This document shows positions 62,539 to 64,000 of a stretch of 64,000 nucleotides of DNA, piece after piece. Location: positions 1 through 64,000 of the forward strand of contig JALWDJ010000071.1 in NCBI GenBank assembly GCA_027014605.1, in the 5' to 3' direction. Position 1 is the stretch's first letter. Every line of letters starts with the position of its first letter. The translations under genes and the position numbers were made by a program. Under the pieces are notes generated by a model. That model searched no databases. It was not told where the DNA came from and saw only the letters and a program-made list of their open reading frames with translations. The DNA comes from Campylobacteraceae bacterium (lineage in GTDB: Bacteria; Campylobacterota; Campylobacteria; Campylobacterales; Sulfurovaceae).

Positions 62539-63276
62539 ATGGGTAGAGCGTTTGAGTATCGTAAGGCAGCTAAAATGAAAAGATGGGGAACAATGTCTAA
62601 ACTGTTTCCTAAATTGGGGAAAATTATTACAATGGCAGCTAAAGCAGGTGGTACAGACCCAGATATGAACCCTAGACTTAGAACAGCTATCTTAAATGCA
62701 AAAGCCCAAAATATGCCAAAACATAATATTGAATCAGCAATTAAAAGAGCAACAGGAAAAGATAGTGCAGATATAAAAGAGATACACTATGAAGCAAAAG
62801 CTCCTTATGGAGTACAACTTATTATAGATTGTGCTACTGATAATCCAACAAGAACTGTAGCAAATGTAAAAGCAACACTTACTAGAAATAGAGCAGAATT
62901 ATTAACATCAGGGTCTTTAAATTTTATATTTACTAGAAAGGCTGTATTTATTCTTGATAAAAAAGATAATATAGATTTAGAGGAGTTAGAGTTAGAGCTT
63001 ATTGATTTTGGTTTAGAAGAGATAGAAGAGGATATTGAACCACAAGATAATGGAAAAGATAAAGATATTATTAGAATTTATGGAGAATTTACTTCATTTG
63101 GTGAATTATCTAAAGCTTTAGAAGATAGAAATATATCTGTTACAAAAGCAGAAATTCAATACATTGCAAATAATCCAATAGATTTAACAGATGAACAGAT
63201 GGAAGAGATTGATATATTAATAGACAAACTTGAAGATGATGAAGATGTTCAAGCTGTCTATACAAATATTAATTAA
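62539..63276 (+). CDS. YebC/PmpR family transcriptional/translational regulator
   Basis: '[38 protein letters not shown]'. Confidence 0.95.
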   Translation: MGRAFEYRKAAKMKRWGTMSKLFPKLGKIITMAAKAGGTDPDMNPRLRTAILNAKAQNMPKHNIESAIKRATGKDSADIKEIHYEAKAPYGVQLIIDCATDNPTRTVANVKATLTRNRAELLTSGSLNFIFTRKAVFILDKKDNIDLEELELELIDFGLEEIEEDIEPQDNGKDKDIIRIYGEFTSFGELSKALEDRNISVTKAEIQYIANNPIDLTDEQMEEIDILIDKLEDDEDVQAVYTNIN

Positions 63277-64000
63277 TTAGTGCTAAATTTCATACCTAAA
63301 TTAAACATACATCTATAGGAGCTATCAAAATTATTCTCTTCTCTCCATAATATAGATGGACTAACCTCATAATATAACCAATTTTTATAAAAAATCTCTC
63401 TATATGCTATATATAGCTGTTGATAACTAAGATATGCTTTTAGTGCATCTAATCTACTAGCAAAAGAAACTCCGGTTGTTAACTCCTGCTTATGTGAGAT
63501 AATTTTAGTCATTGATATACTATTTATTATAGTAGTACTATTTGTTCTATCTTTATACTTAAAGAAGTTACGATATAGTATATATATATTTTTTTTAAGA
63601 TGTTCAATTTTACTAAGAGTAACTGCATTTTCAAATTTTCCATCACTATATAGACGAAAACGACTATTTGCTATAAAATCTCTGTTTTCAAATAGATATT
63701 TAACTTTTAAGTTAACATAAGGATATAGATTAAACTTTCTAAATTTAACTCCAAATCCTGATGTAAAATCTATCTTCTTAAATATATAATCAAAAAAATC
63801 TAATCTTAAAAAGTAACTCTTATTATTAACTCTATATCTATTATCTAATTTAGTACCATCATAAAAAATATTATCACTATCTTCATCTTCAAAAAAAAGT
63901 CTAAATTTTTTTTGAATTTTAGGAAGATTTATCCTTAATCTAAACCTAAGAGCATATTCACTCTCTCTATTACTCTCTACTGCAAAAGATGTCTTTAACT
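63273..64000 (-). CDS. C-terminal part of a gene truncated by the window, probable outer-membrane-type protein
   Basis: Frame stays open upstream of the listed Met at 63512 ([40 protein letters not shown]...). Confidence 0.65.
   Translation of the reverse strand, partial: LKTSFAVESNRESEYALRFRLRINLPKIQKKFRLFFEDEDSDNIFYDGTKLDNRYRVNNKSYFLRLDFFDYIFKKIDFTSGFGVKFRKFNLYPYVNLKVKYLFENRDFIANSRFRLYSDGKFENAVTLSKIEHLKKNIYILYRNFFKYKDRTNSTTIINSISMTKIISHKQELTTGVSFASRLDALKAYLSYQQLYIAYREIFYKNWLYYEVSPSILWREENNFDSSYRCMFNLGMKFSTN

Overview
The window is a low-GC Campylobacterota (epsilonproteobacterial) chromosome segment that is mostly dense housekeeping sequence: carB, nspC, apt, aroE, metG, gpsA, ligA, mqnE, glnD, glmS, glnS, tsf, rpsB, hslUV, rplI, a pst/phoU/phoB phosphate locus, and two tandem tRNA-Asn genes. 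Signals beyond the ORF track: (1) a 1.66-kb island with two toxin-antitoxin modules (TumE/TumA-like and Phd/RelE-like), bounded by ~80-bp near-identical direct repeats that each carry a perfect 13-bp hairpin; (2) a decayed IS200/IS605 TnpB relic between glnS and an aldehyde dehydrogenase gene, with a readable 'VKVNPQYTS*TCNRYRYIEKR' zinc-finger remnant, a right-end/omegaRNA-like hairpin, and a matching solo hairpin 13 kb away; (3) three 7-4-7 direct-repeat PHO-box-like sites (TGTTAYY-N4-TGTTAYY) upstream of pstC, pstS and the phoB-like regulator; (4) two neighbouring secreted proteins, one built of 11-residue LEA-like repeats; (5) a 25-codon upstream ORF translationally coupled to a hairpin that could hide the Shine-Dalgarno of a small unknown gene; (6) a 35-aa membrane microprotein overlapping a DUF89 gene. 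No CRISPR array, complete prophage or complete transposon was seen. All family calls come from reading motifs by eye; no searches were run.
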